Shown here: in pieces, positions 12,439-21,022 of the stretch | Layout: every line of letters begins with the position of its first letter | How positions within the stretch are numbered: position 1 is the stretch's first letter | Assembly (NCBI GenBank): GCA_012845835.1 | Contig: JABAKD010000016.1 | Location: 5,977,919-6,041,918 of the forward strand | DNA: 64,000 nucleotides | Reading direction: 5' to 3' | Source: Undaria pinnatifida | Lineage: Eukaryota; Sar; Phaeophyceae; Laminariales; Alariaceae | Translations under genes and position numbers: made by a program | The notes under the pieces: model-generated | Seen by the model: the letters and a program-made list of their open reading frames with translations, nothing else | Databases searched by the model: none | What the model was told of the DNA's origin: nothing

Positions 12439-12549
12439 AAAAAGGTTCTCTATCCCAGAACGCCGGAAGTCGCGAAGATGTCGAGGCGGAAGATCACTGG
12501 AGCCTTGGTCCCTTCGCGACTTCGGCCGTTCTAGGATAGAGGACCTTTT
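12439..12549. repeat. Imperfect inverted repeat (hairpin)
   Basis: AAAAAGGTTCTCTATCCCAG (12439 onward, to about 12477) pairs with 12512-12549 (CTTCGCGACTTCGG...GATAGAGGACCTTTT) with few mismatches. Arms are about 38 bp and the spacer about 34 bp. It lies between the MITE and a tRNA-like fragment, and may be a foldback MITE or a degenerate small element. Confidence 0.6.
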
Positions 12550-12557
12550 CACATTCG

Positions 12558-12616
12558 GTGACCACCGTGGGACTCGAACCCACGAGTACGAATGCATGAC
12601 CTGAACGCCAATCATC
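12558..12616 (-). other. tRNA-like T-arm (B-box) fragment
   Basis: On the minus strand GTGGG-TTCGAGT-CCCAC forms a perfect 5-bp T-arm with a canonical loop. An A-box-like TGGCGTTCAGG lies about 30 nt upstream. The anticodon arm and a pairing acceptor stem are missing, so this is a tRNA pseudogene or the head of a tRNA-derived repeat rather than a working tRNA. Confidence 0.35.
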
Positions 12617-12654
12617 AACAGCAGTAGTCAGCAGTAGTAAGTAGCCTTTACCAT

Positions 12655-12700
12655 AACCTACCCCACAAAGTATATAGAATAAAGTATGAAATATATTTCG
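12655..12700 (+). repeat. Dispersed repeat shared with 57.29 kb
   Basis: CTACCCCACAAAGTATATAG followed by A.AAAGTA..AAATATA is repeated at 57290-57335 in the same orientation with few changes. The copies share no obvious boundary and may be the end of an uncharacterised element. Confidence 0.5.
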
Positions 12701-13523
12701 CTGTCGGTCGGACGCTGCCCAATTAACTACCTGGTTTGGGAGGTTGTCCGACGGACATACAAGACTGTCGGTTTGGCGAGCCTAGCTGCAGCAGTTAGTT
12801 GCGTGCTACCCACCAGCTCTTACCCACTGCCACCCAACATCCGAGCGGAGCAGAGCACTAGTACGGATGAATAAGTGCAGCAGAGTGGAGGCAAAGCGGG
12901 GTCTGCCACCGCCCGGTGGCCAACCATTGGACGAGGAGGACGATCGTGAACAACACTGCTGCGTGCAGCAAACGCACCAGGAACCCGGGCTGCGGTAATG
13001 TTAGGAGTAGGAAGACACAGCGAAGAACTGCTGCTCCTGCTGCTGCTGCTGCTGTGCCCATGCGTGCCGGAATGCCCTCGGGCTCGATGGGTTTGCAGGG
13101 ACACCTGCTCGATACCTGCTCGATACCTGCAGGCAGGATTTCAACATCAAGAAGGGTTCAAAAGGCGTGTGGTGTGCGCTACGCGTGCCACACCGAGATC
13201 CAGGTAGCAGAGTTGCCACTGCAAAAAATGTGAGGCCTACTTTCGAATTTGCTTGGAATTTGTTTGCATGTGGTTTGTAGTGTGCATGCCAGATTCATTC
13301 CAAAGTATGGGTGTACCGGGTACTCTGACAAAAGTTTACCAGGTACGTGGTACCATACAGCAGAATATACAGGTTGCAGGTAGCATTTGCGTATTCAGAC
13401 GTTGGTGTCCGTAGGCACGTAGGCCCCAGATTAACAAAGAGCACAATCGTAATTCGATCTTTTTTTTTTAATTTCATGAAAAATACACAAAAAATTCAAC
13501 TTTGGTTCTTAGGCCACTCCTTA
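12701..13523. other. Intergenic, CTG-rich tract
   Basis: A CTGCTG tract lies at 13028-13055, and GCTCGATACCT is repeated twice near 13107-13130. The words TACCAGGTA (about 13343) and GTACCGGGTAC occur. No supported gene. Confidence 0.3.
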
Positions 13524-14303
13524 TGCAGTCGGATTCCGCCAGTCGAAAACGGCCCTTTTCGACTGGACTTTTTTTCGACTCTGCAGGACTTTTTTTCGAC
13601 TCAGTTCTTCTGGTCCTTCTTATCGTCAGTCGAGTCGATTTTATAGTTTTTGTGCTCTTCCTAGAGGCGGTTGGTGTGAGGGAGTACTGCTGTAGAGCAG
13701 TCGAAATCGGTTGGCAGCTCTGTGCTTCGCGCTTTTCCGCGAGCAACGGCTCGGCGAACCCTCGTTCCAGCGAGTTGGTGGCTTTGGGCTTAGCCGAAAG
13801 CCGCCCAAGCTACGTTCGTGGAGTTGCACTCAGCCGAGAGCCGCCAAAGCTACAGCAGCCGCAGTCGTTGTTGGCAGCATGGGATCAAGACCGCGCGCTG
13901 CTGCCGTCGTGTGATACACGCTGCTGGCGAGCAAAACTAGGAATGCGCCACGCTGACTTGCTGCGAGAAGCAACAGCTGGGATAGCCAAGCCAGCGTCAG
14001 CGCCTTGTATGATACTGCAGTGCGGTGCTTGGTATGCGTGTGTGGGCGTGTGCCCGTGTGGGTATGTGTTTGGTGGTGGGATGAGCGATGCGATCGGTTA
14101 AAAAAACACGTGTACAACTTTTTCGACTGAGTTTCTCGACTGGAGGATCCAGTCGAAAAAGTCGAGTTTTTCGACTGTATCCGCCAGTCGGAATTCTCAG
14201 TCGAAAAAAGTTGAGTCGAAAAAGCCCTTTTTCGACTGCGTAAGAAAGCCCGATTTGGGCTTCAGTGGAAAAAGGCCGTTTTCGACTGAGAAATCCGACT
14301 GCA
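13524..14303. mobile_element. Non-autonomous TIR element (780 bp) with TA duplications and TTTTTCGACT words
   Basis: The left end is TGCAGTCGGATTCCGCCAGT at 13524. The right end, read from 14303 on the opposite strand, is TGCAGTCGGATTTCTCAGTC. The match continues about 40 bp through CAGTCGAAAACGGCC. Both ends are flanked by TA, as in Tc1/mariner-type insertions. Inside each end, the word CAGTCGAAAAA/TTTTTCGACTG is repeated many times in both orientations. The central 300 bp (about 13800-14110) is homologous, inverted, to 54749-55018. No transposase frame is seen. Open frames of 199 and 255 codons crossing it run through the repeats and are not supported. Confidence 0.65.
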
Positions 14304-15235
14304 TAATAAGAAATCGCCTTATCAAGGAACGGCGTAGTGCTTTCTAGAAAATAAAAAAAATAAAAAAAACGCAAAAGGGTAAACGAACACCCGTGGGCAA
14401 CGACCGAGGCGATCGATGGCTCGCGTCCTCCCCGAAGCGCCGCGGCTAGCAGCAGATCGCTTTTGCCGGCAGCGGCTTGGAGGCTATGTCTCTCGGCGTC
14501 TCTTGGATGGGCTGGCGCCACCCCGCGGCCCGACACGGGCAGCAGCGACGGGGATATAGCGGTCGAACTTCTGAGCGAAGTCATCATGTGGTAGTTGGTC
14601 GTGTAACTTTCGAGGTGCAGGGCGACGACAAATTGGGTTTGCGGCGGTCTCGATTGTTTTCGAAGCGTCACATGTGGTCTACGCTGTGCTAAGGACCTTC
14701 GGAGGCTGCGCTGCGGCTGCTCCGGTGGTCCTACCTCTCGCAATGGTGGCTTCTCGCCTCTCAATCAGCCGACGACATGGCACCAATTCGAGTGGCCGGC
14801 TTCGGTTACACAGAACAAGCCATCTCTAGGTGGACAAAGTCCCCAAATTGAATTTTAATTTTCGACTAAATTCGACCGAGAAAGTCTTTTTTTACTTCTT
14901 TGTTGAATTTGATTTTTCGTAATAATTCCGAGAATGCCTGCTTGGTGATTCTTTTTGTGACCAATCAGATGCAAATTAAATTCAATTCCAAAAAAAAAAA
15001 TCGAAATTCGATTTGGCAAGTTTCTCGTTAATTCGGGCCCTCATACCAGGTATATTATAAAATAAAAAAACACTCCAGCTGTAAGATCGAATATTTTCTC
15101 GAAACCCATCTTTGCAAGCTGTGTGTGATGCTCCGATCGTGCGTATTACGGGTTGTGTGTCCTCACTAAGGATATAGATCGGCGACTCCCCTTGAAACTA
15201 CAGTGTAGCTATCAGGGTCAACAGGGTGATGTTAG
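14304..15235. other. Intergenic, A/T-rich
   Basis: Low-complexity A/T runs (14341-14370, 14990-15000) and a few more TCGACT words near 14860. No supported gene or structured repeat. Confidence 0.3.
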
Positions 15236-15850
15236 TCAGTCTGTGCGCGGAAGCTACAAACCCGTTTCTGAGGGGGACAAAATCTGACAGCTGTGGAAGG
15301 AAATGCATCAGTTTATCAAGTGAATCCTGTAAGTCGAATAACCGGTGAGGGGAGGGCGGAGTTTTTAAGGACGGGGGGGCCTGGTTTTGATCAAAAGGGA
15401 GCGGGGGTGGGGGGGGCAGGGGGGGGGATGGGTGGGGCAGCTCAATTTGTGCGTGGAAACTATAAATCCTTCAAGGGGATAAATCTGACGGTTTCGGAAA
15501 GAATGCACCACTTTGTCATGGGAGGGGCGGGGGGCGGGACGGGCGGGGCAGCTCAATCTGTGCGTGGAAATTATACATCCTTTAAGGGATAGATGTGACG
15601 GTTTTGGAAAGAATGCACCAGTTTATCATGTATATACTGTAAGTCGTACAACCAGTGAGGAGAGGGCGGAGTGTTCGAGGGGGATTGGTGGGGGGTGGGG
15701 GAGGGGGGAGGGAGGTGGGGGGGGGGGGGGCGAAAGGGCTTTAGGTCGCACAGATGTAGGGGTTTGCTATACGCGTGGTGCTAGGTCTAGGCGATGGTGC
15801 GGGTGGTGGGGAAGGAGGGGGCGTTGGGGGTGGGGGCAGGTATATGAAGT
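15236..15850 (+). repeat. Three units of the G-tract-associated repeat
   Basis: Units lie at about 15237-15372, 15437-15520 (truncated) and 15548-15682. Each contains GTGCGTGGAAACTATAAA (or a variant), then A.ATCTGACGGTTTCGGAAA, then GAATGCACCA.TTT.TCATG. Units 1 and 3 continue into CTGTAAGTCG and GAGGAGAGGGCGGAGT. G-rich tracts separate and follow the units, with long runs at 15700-15731 and 15795-15838. The unit is the same as at 130-210. Confidence 0.75.
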
Positions 15851-16104
15851 ATATAGTATACAAGCAAGGACTGGTAATTGTTGACCAGTCACATAACATC
15901 CCCCGACGAACATATTGTTTCTATAATATTATTGCATACCTGGTATATGATACCCTACTGATTGTTGTATGGTACCCAAGTCAGTACACACAGCGTAGTC
16001 CACTGCCTGCACACTAGTGGTGTAGCCCTTTTACCAATTACCTGGGTACTCGCAAGTATTACCCGGCTTGCTAATACCCGTCACGGGTAGGAGTAACACA
16101 TATT

Positions 16105-16509
16105 CTCGCCGAGCATTTGGGCCCCGGGTACCCGGGTACTCGTTAGACCACGTTCGAAATCCCGGGCGTGGCAACTTACCAAACCCTAAGTCATGTCCCC
16201 TGGGTACTAATTCGTACGATATTCCCCAGGAAACTCTTTTTAAAATGAAAATGCTGTATCATGCCTCGCGCCTCATTGTAACCTACCTGGTACCAGGTAT
16301 GCGCGTAGCAATTCAGACTCGCCGAGTATTTGGGCCCCAGTTACTCGGTTTAAACGGGTACCCGGGTAATCGTTAGATTACAATCGAAATCCCGGTCATG
16401 ACAACGCATAATCCCCTAAATCACGCCCCCTGGATTAGTCTTTCGTACCATATCCTCCGGGAAACCCTTTTCAAACTGAAAATGCTGTCTCGCATGCCTC
16501 TCGCCTCAC
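16105..16509 (+). repeat. Two-copy tandem duplication, period 214 bp, with GGGTACCC words
   Basis: CTCGCCGAG.ATTTGGGCCCC occurs at 16105 and 16319. Both copies continue through GGGTACCCGGGTA, TCGTTAGA, a TCGAAATCCCGG block, a (C/T)CC.GGGAAAC block and AAAATGCTGT, and end at a CCTC(G/T)CGCCTCA block. A 16-bp palindromic pair TACCTGGTACCAGGTA lies at 16284-16299, between the copies. Confidence 0.75.
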
Positions 16510-16539
16510 CCGCCTGTGTTCTGAACCCATGAGCACCAG

Positions 16540-16945
16540 GACTTTTCACGGGTCGGGTCAGGTCGGGTCGAGCCGGGTGAGCTGACCCGACCCGACCCGT
16601 GAGCTGACCCGACCCGACCCGTGAGCTGACCCGACCCGACCCGCGAGAATTTGAGACATCTTGACCCGACCCGACCCGACCCCACCCGACCCGCGAGAAT
16701 TTCGAGGCGTCCTGACCCGACCAGACCCGACCCGCGAGATTTTCGAGACATCTTGACCCGACCCCACCCGACCCGACCGGCGAGATTTTCAAAACTTCTT
16801 GACCCGACCCGACCCGACCCGTGAGATTTTGAAAAGTTCCTGACCCGACCCGACCCGAACCGACCCGCGAGATTTGGAAAGCCTCCTGACCCGACTGGAC
16901 CCGTGTCATCTCACGGGTCAGAGTCGAAAAGTCACGGGTCAGCAA
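16540..16945. repeat. GACCCG word array (first)
   Basis: Runs of GACCCGACCCGACCC alternate with spacers of the form GCGAGATTTTGAAAACCTC at roughly 55-60-bp intervals. At both edges the word appears in the opposite orientation (CGGGTCGGGTCAGGTCGGGT at about 16549, CACGGGTCAGAGTCG at 16912). Gly-Ser-Arg-Val-rich open frames on the minus strand are translations of the repeat. Confidence 0.8.
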
Positions 16946-17472
16946 TGTCTGGATATGACCTTGGTCGGTTGGTTGGTCCTTCGTCCCTCGTACTTTTTCC
17001 AGGATGTTGTGCTCTCTGGTTTTTTTTACCGACATTGTTTGCAGCATTATTGTGTGCTGTGCGCGCGAAAAACGATAAAGAGACCGCAACCCACGCATGG
17101 GCAACTAGCCACGCCCATAGCGCTAGACCACCGGGTCGACCCAGCGAGCGACCCGACGAGCGCGCTAGTTATCTTTGTGGTCTCCGGCCCCGCCAAGCAG
17201 CCTAGCTGAGCCGCCTCCGGCAGCAAGCAAGCCCACAACTGGGGCGGTTGATCTGTCAGCAGGGACTGCGATGCGCGAGGATCCGGGGTCTGCTGCTGGT
17301 GCTTGCTGCTGCCAGTGCTGGTGCTGGTGCTGCTGCTTCGACGACGACTGCCCTTGCCTATTTACGTTTGGTCACATTTCGTACTGGTATTACAATTTTT
17401 CTTACCGGGTATCCAATGTGTACGTATACGTCGTACATGGGTTCTTATATTGCCATTGTTCGTCTTTATTGT
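16946..17472. other. Intergenic, CTG-rich tract
   Basis: A GCTGCTG/GGTGCTG tract lies at 17289-17336. No supported gene. Confidence 0.3.
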
Positions 17473-18552
17473 TGGGGAGTGATAATCTCGCAGACATATG
17501 CGGAATCTAAACCTCGCCCACGGGGACATATAAGAACCATCCCCGGGTTTCCACCGTCGTATTACGGTTCGCTGTGTTTGAAAACTTGGTGCCGGTAGCT
17601 TAAAACTAGCACCAAACTACCGTTTAGTTTATATCATATGCTTGCTCATCTAAAGTTTCCCGATCTCACGGTTGATTGACAGCCAGCCGTGGTTCCCTCA
17701 ATGACGGAAGTTGTGGGCTGAAGTTGTACTGTAAATGGGTGCCGAAAGCTAGCTATAAGGCAGCTATTTGGCACGTGTTCCTCTTTTCCTCCACACGTCC
17801 ATTATGCACTGATGTTGTCTACTGCTGTTGTGGGTGGGTTGTGTAATATTCAAGTTATAGACTACACTGCTGTGGGTGCGCTTGCACATTGTCCTGTTAT
17901 AGTTCCTGGATACAACAGGCACGTCAGACTGACACTATTCTTGGGCACCTACGGAGAGCAAGCGTGGTATATTCTTCCCTCTGCGGGTGTGTGATGTGTG
18001 TAGGCTGCACTACTGCTGTGTACTGTACATGTACACATGTATGTATGCATATGTACTGCCTGCTGCATGCATGCAGCGGTCGCGGTGTCCACAGCACGTG
18101 CAAATCGTCCTCGATTTCGACGATTTCTCACTCGTAGGGGCTGAAGTCCGGCCTTCAGTGTGTGGGGTATGTAGTCTAGGTGTGATATTGCTGCATGTAG
18201 TGGTGGTCGTGGGGCTGTAGGAGCAACGCCAGCACCTACGTGTGTGGGGCTGCACTACGTACTGCTGCTGTGGCGGCCTAAACAGCACCTGCAAATCGTC
18301 ATCGATTTCGCCAATTTCTAGCTTTCAGAGGCTGAAAGTCGAGCCTTGAGTGTACAGGGGTGTCCAGGTGTCATATTGCTGCCTATCTCGGTGGCCATGG
18401 TGCTGTAGGGGCGGTGCCAGCACCCTCGTTGATGCTCGCGAATCCGCACACTGCGAACCGTAATATGACGGTGGAAACCCGGGGATGGTTCTTATATGTC
18501 CCCGTGGGCGAGGTTTAGATTCCGCCTATGTCTGCGAGATTATCACTCCCCA
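17473..18552. mobile_element. 1.08-kb element with about 105-bp terminal inverted repeats
   Basis: The left arm, 17473-17576, starts TGGGGAGTGATAATCTCGCA. The right arm, 18447-18552, is its reverse complement with only a few mismatches and a 2-bp insertion. The interior (870 bp) has no coding frame but holds an internal diverged duplication, about 18075-18235 against 18270-18427, sharing GCAC.TGCAAATCGTC.TCGAT. No convincing target duplication was found. It is best described as a foldback or MITE-like element. The right end is followed by extra copies of the terminal sequence. Confidence 0.65.
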
Positions 18553-18926
18553 CTAAAACAAGCCAGGCCACACACTCTTGCTGCATCGCAGGGTGCAACA
18601 ATAAAGGGGAGTGATAATCTCGCAGACATAGGCGGAATCTAAACCTCGGATGGTTCTTATATGTCCCCGTGGGCGAGGTTTAGATTCCGCCTATGTCTGC
18701 GAGATTATCACTCCCCACTAAAACAAGCCAGGCCACAAGATTCCGCCTATGTCTGCGAGATTATCACTCCCCACTAAAACAAGCCAGGCCACACACTCTT
18801 GCTGCCGCCTATGTCTGCGAGATTATCACTCCCCACTAAAACAAGCCAGGCCACACACTCTTGCTTGTTGTTGCACCCTGCAATGCAGCAAGAGTGTGTG
18901 GCCTGGCTTGTTTTAGTGGACTTGGA
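18553..18926. repeat. Cluster of stuttered element ends with perfect hairpins
   Basis: Repeated copies of GCCTATGTCTGCGAGATTAT followed by CACTCCCCACTAAAACAAGC. A perfect 43-bp inverted repeat, 18606-18648 with 18674-18716, has a 25-nt loop. A perfect 33-bp inverted repeat, 18833-18865 with 18887-18919, has a 21-nt loop. The tail sequence CAAGCCAGGCCACACACTCT occurs in full or truncated form four times. The stuttering and perfect arms suggest template switching or hairpin-mediated rearrangement at the end of the 1.08-kb element. Confidence 0.8.
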
Positions 18927-19000
18927 TGGATGGCAATATACCTGAATAATACTTACTGCTTCATCCGACACGGAGGTTCGCGTAGTAATACTTGATGCCT

Positions 19001-19904
19001 GGTACGAGAAGTTGCTGTCTAAATGATTGATGTTTCTAGACGCTATGTCTGATGATAACGTATGTTCGGATCGGAGTATTTGGATGAGAGAGGCTTCCAT
19101 GCAGGAAGCGGCAAGTTTGTTGTATCATATTCGGATCCGCGGGTCTAACCCGCGAGGCGCCGGCACGACGAGGACCCTCCGGCAGGCAGCCATGTATAAG
19201 TTTGAAAAAAACAGGCGAATCCGCAGGGTACGAGAAGTTGCTGTCTAAATGATTGATGTTTCTAGACGCTATGTCTGATGATAACGTATGTTCGGATCGG
19301 AGTATTTGGATGAGAGAGGCTTCCATGCAGGAAGCGGCAAGTTTGTTGTATCATATTCGGATCCGCGGGTCTAACCCGCGAGGCGCCGGCACGACGAGGA
19401 CCCTCCGGCAGGCAGCCATGTATAAGTTTGAAAAAAACAGGCGAATCCGCAGGGTACGAGAAGTTGCTGTCTAAATGATTGATGTTTCTAGACGCTATGT
19501 CTGATGATAACGTATGTTCGGATCGGAGTATTTGGATGAGAGAGGCTTCCATGCAGGAAGCGGCAAGTTTGTTGTATCATATTCGGATCCGCGGGTCTAA
19601 CCCGCGAGGCGCCGGCACGACGAGGACCCTCCGGCAGGCAGCCATGTATAAGTTTGAAAAAAACAGGCGAATCCGCAGGGTACGAGAAGTTGCTGTCTAA
19701 ATGATTGATGTTTCTAGACGCTATGTCTGATGATAACGTATGTTCGGATCGGAGTATTTGGATGAGAGAGGCTTCCATGCAGGAAGCGGCAAGTTTGTTG
19801 TATCATATTCGGATCCGCGGGTCTAACCCGCGAGGCGCCGGCACGACGAGGACCCTCCGGCAGGCAGCCATGTATAAGTTTGAAAAAAACAGGCGAATCC
19901 GCAG
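19001..19904 (+). repeat. Exact tandem repeat, 4 x 226 bp
   Basis: Units begin GGTACGAGAAGTTGCTGTCT at 19001, 19227, 19453 and 19679, and I see no difference among them. Each unit contains GGATCCGCGGGTCTAACCCG and a GAGGCGCCGGC word. Every unit has a 73-codon frame on one strand and a 96-codon frame on the other. Because 226 is not a multiple of 3, the frames do not join, and they look incidental. Perfect identity implies very recent amplification or homogenisation, or an assembly artefact. Confidence 0.95.
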
Positions 19905-20275
19905 GCCAGATCTGCGGGTTCGATCCGCGGATCAGCCGAAAACAACTCGCGGGTCTTGATGGCTTGACCCGCGAGTGACACGTATCTCGCGGGTCATGAC
20001 CCGACCCGACCCACGAGATTTTGAAGACCTCTTACCCCGGCCCGACCCGACCCGCGAGATTTGGTAGACCTCTTGACCCGACCCGACCCGACGAGCGAGA
20101 TTTTGAAAACCTCCTGACCCGACCCGATCCGCGAGATTTGGAAACCTCTTGACCCGACCCGACCGGACCCGTGAGATTTGAAAACGTAATGACCCGACCC
20201 GACCCGACGCACGAGATTTTGAAACCCCCTTGACCCGACCCGCGGGTCGAGTCATGACCCGTGAAAAGCCCTGAT
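19905..20275. repeat. GACCCG word array (second)
   Basis: The same organisation as at 16.5 kb: GACCCGACCCGACCC runs separated by CGAGATTTTGAAAACCTCCT-type spacers, bracketed by inverted words (CTCGCGGGTC...GACCCGCGAG at 19947-19976; GACCCGCGGGTCGAGTCATG at 20234). It directly abuts the 226-bp array, whose unit also carries a CGCGGGTC word. Confidence 0.8.
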
Positions 20276-20464
20276 AAACACATACATACCTACAACGTTT
20301 CTGTATCGCGTACTCGTAGTCTGTTTCACTGGAGGATGGAAGTCACTTCTTGTGGCAAAGTTGTGCCGAGTCCTGTACCCTTTGCGTTACAACAACTAAC
20401 TTTCGTAAAGAGTTCATTCGTAGTAGCTATTTAGTAGCAAACTTGAAGGACCGAACTTGATGAG

Positions 20465-20632
20465 AAGTAATGTCCTGGGTACCCGGGTACCCAGCTGTTA
20501 GATGGGTTTACCCGTAAGTTAGCCGGGTACCTGGATGTTATACGGGTACCCGGGTACCCGCCCAAAATAGGTGTAAATGGTCGCGAGTAACTGTGTATTT
20601 TCCCCCCGAAATTAGCGGGTACCCGTTGAAGA
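20465..20632. repeat. GGGTACCCGGGTACCC word array
   Basis: The self-complementary word GGGTACCC occurs repeatedly (20476-20492, 20524-20561, 20616-20626), interspersed with TTACCCGTAAG and GGTACCTGG. No coding frame. It is related to the words inside the 214-bp duplication at 16.1 kb. Confidence 0.65.
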
Positions 20633-20702
20633 CGCGTGCTCGTCAAGTAACAAAGCGCACACAGTGCAGTCCACTGTCTGTACTCGTATCATACCTCGTG
20701 TA

Positions 20703-21022
20703 CATTTTTTTATTTTAGTCATCACCTTCATTCCCCGGCTCAACTCTTGGAACGTTTTGCCCTCAACGACCTTCTGGACAAGCTGTAGTCGCAGATGTCT
20801 TTCCTCCTCCCCGCTGGTACTGGCCTTCGTTTTTGTCGCGCATAGGGTTCAGCGTTCCCACTTATCAGCTTTTTATGCTCGTCGATTTGCATGGAATTTC
20901 GCCAACTTACTCTCGCGCTTTCGGCCTGCCGATTTGTAAGAAATAAATCTCCCTTGTGAGATCGAACCTGCGACCTCGACCTCAGTAGTTACGCGGCTTA
21001 CGACAGTATTGGACCACCGGGG
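20703..21022 (-). mobile_element. SINE-like element, copy 1
   Basis: Read on the minus strand, the head starts CCCCGGTGGTCCAATACTG (A-box-like, 21004-21016) and contains GGTTCGATCTC (B-box-like, 20958-20968). The body contains GCGCGAGAGTAAG, GCTGAACCCTATGCGCGAC and ACATCTGCGACTACAGCTTG. The tail is A-rich (TAAAATAAAAAAATG, 20703-20717). The body is shared with the copies at 26.4 and 29.1 kb. Pol III-type boxes, a length near 300 bp and an A-rich tail are the SINE hallmarks. It has no coding capacity and would need LINE machinery in trans. The parent tRNA is not identified. Confidence 0.65.

Noticed and set aside
12558-12616. Functional tRNA gene
   Set aside because: Only a T-arm and a partial A box are present; no anticodon arm and no pairing acceptor stem.
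16421-17104. 227-codon Gly-Ser-Arg-Val-rich open frame (and similar at 19932-20283)
   Set aside because: It is a translation of the GACCCG word array; repetitive in all frames and without domain features.
19027-19959. Four tandem copies of a 73-codon frame, each overlapped by a 96-codon antisense frame
   Set aside because: These arise from the exact 226-bp repeat; the unit is not a multiple of 3 and codon use is not convincing. I treat it as non-coding.
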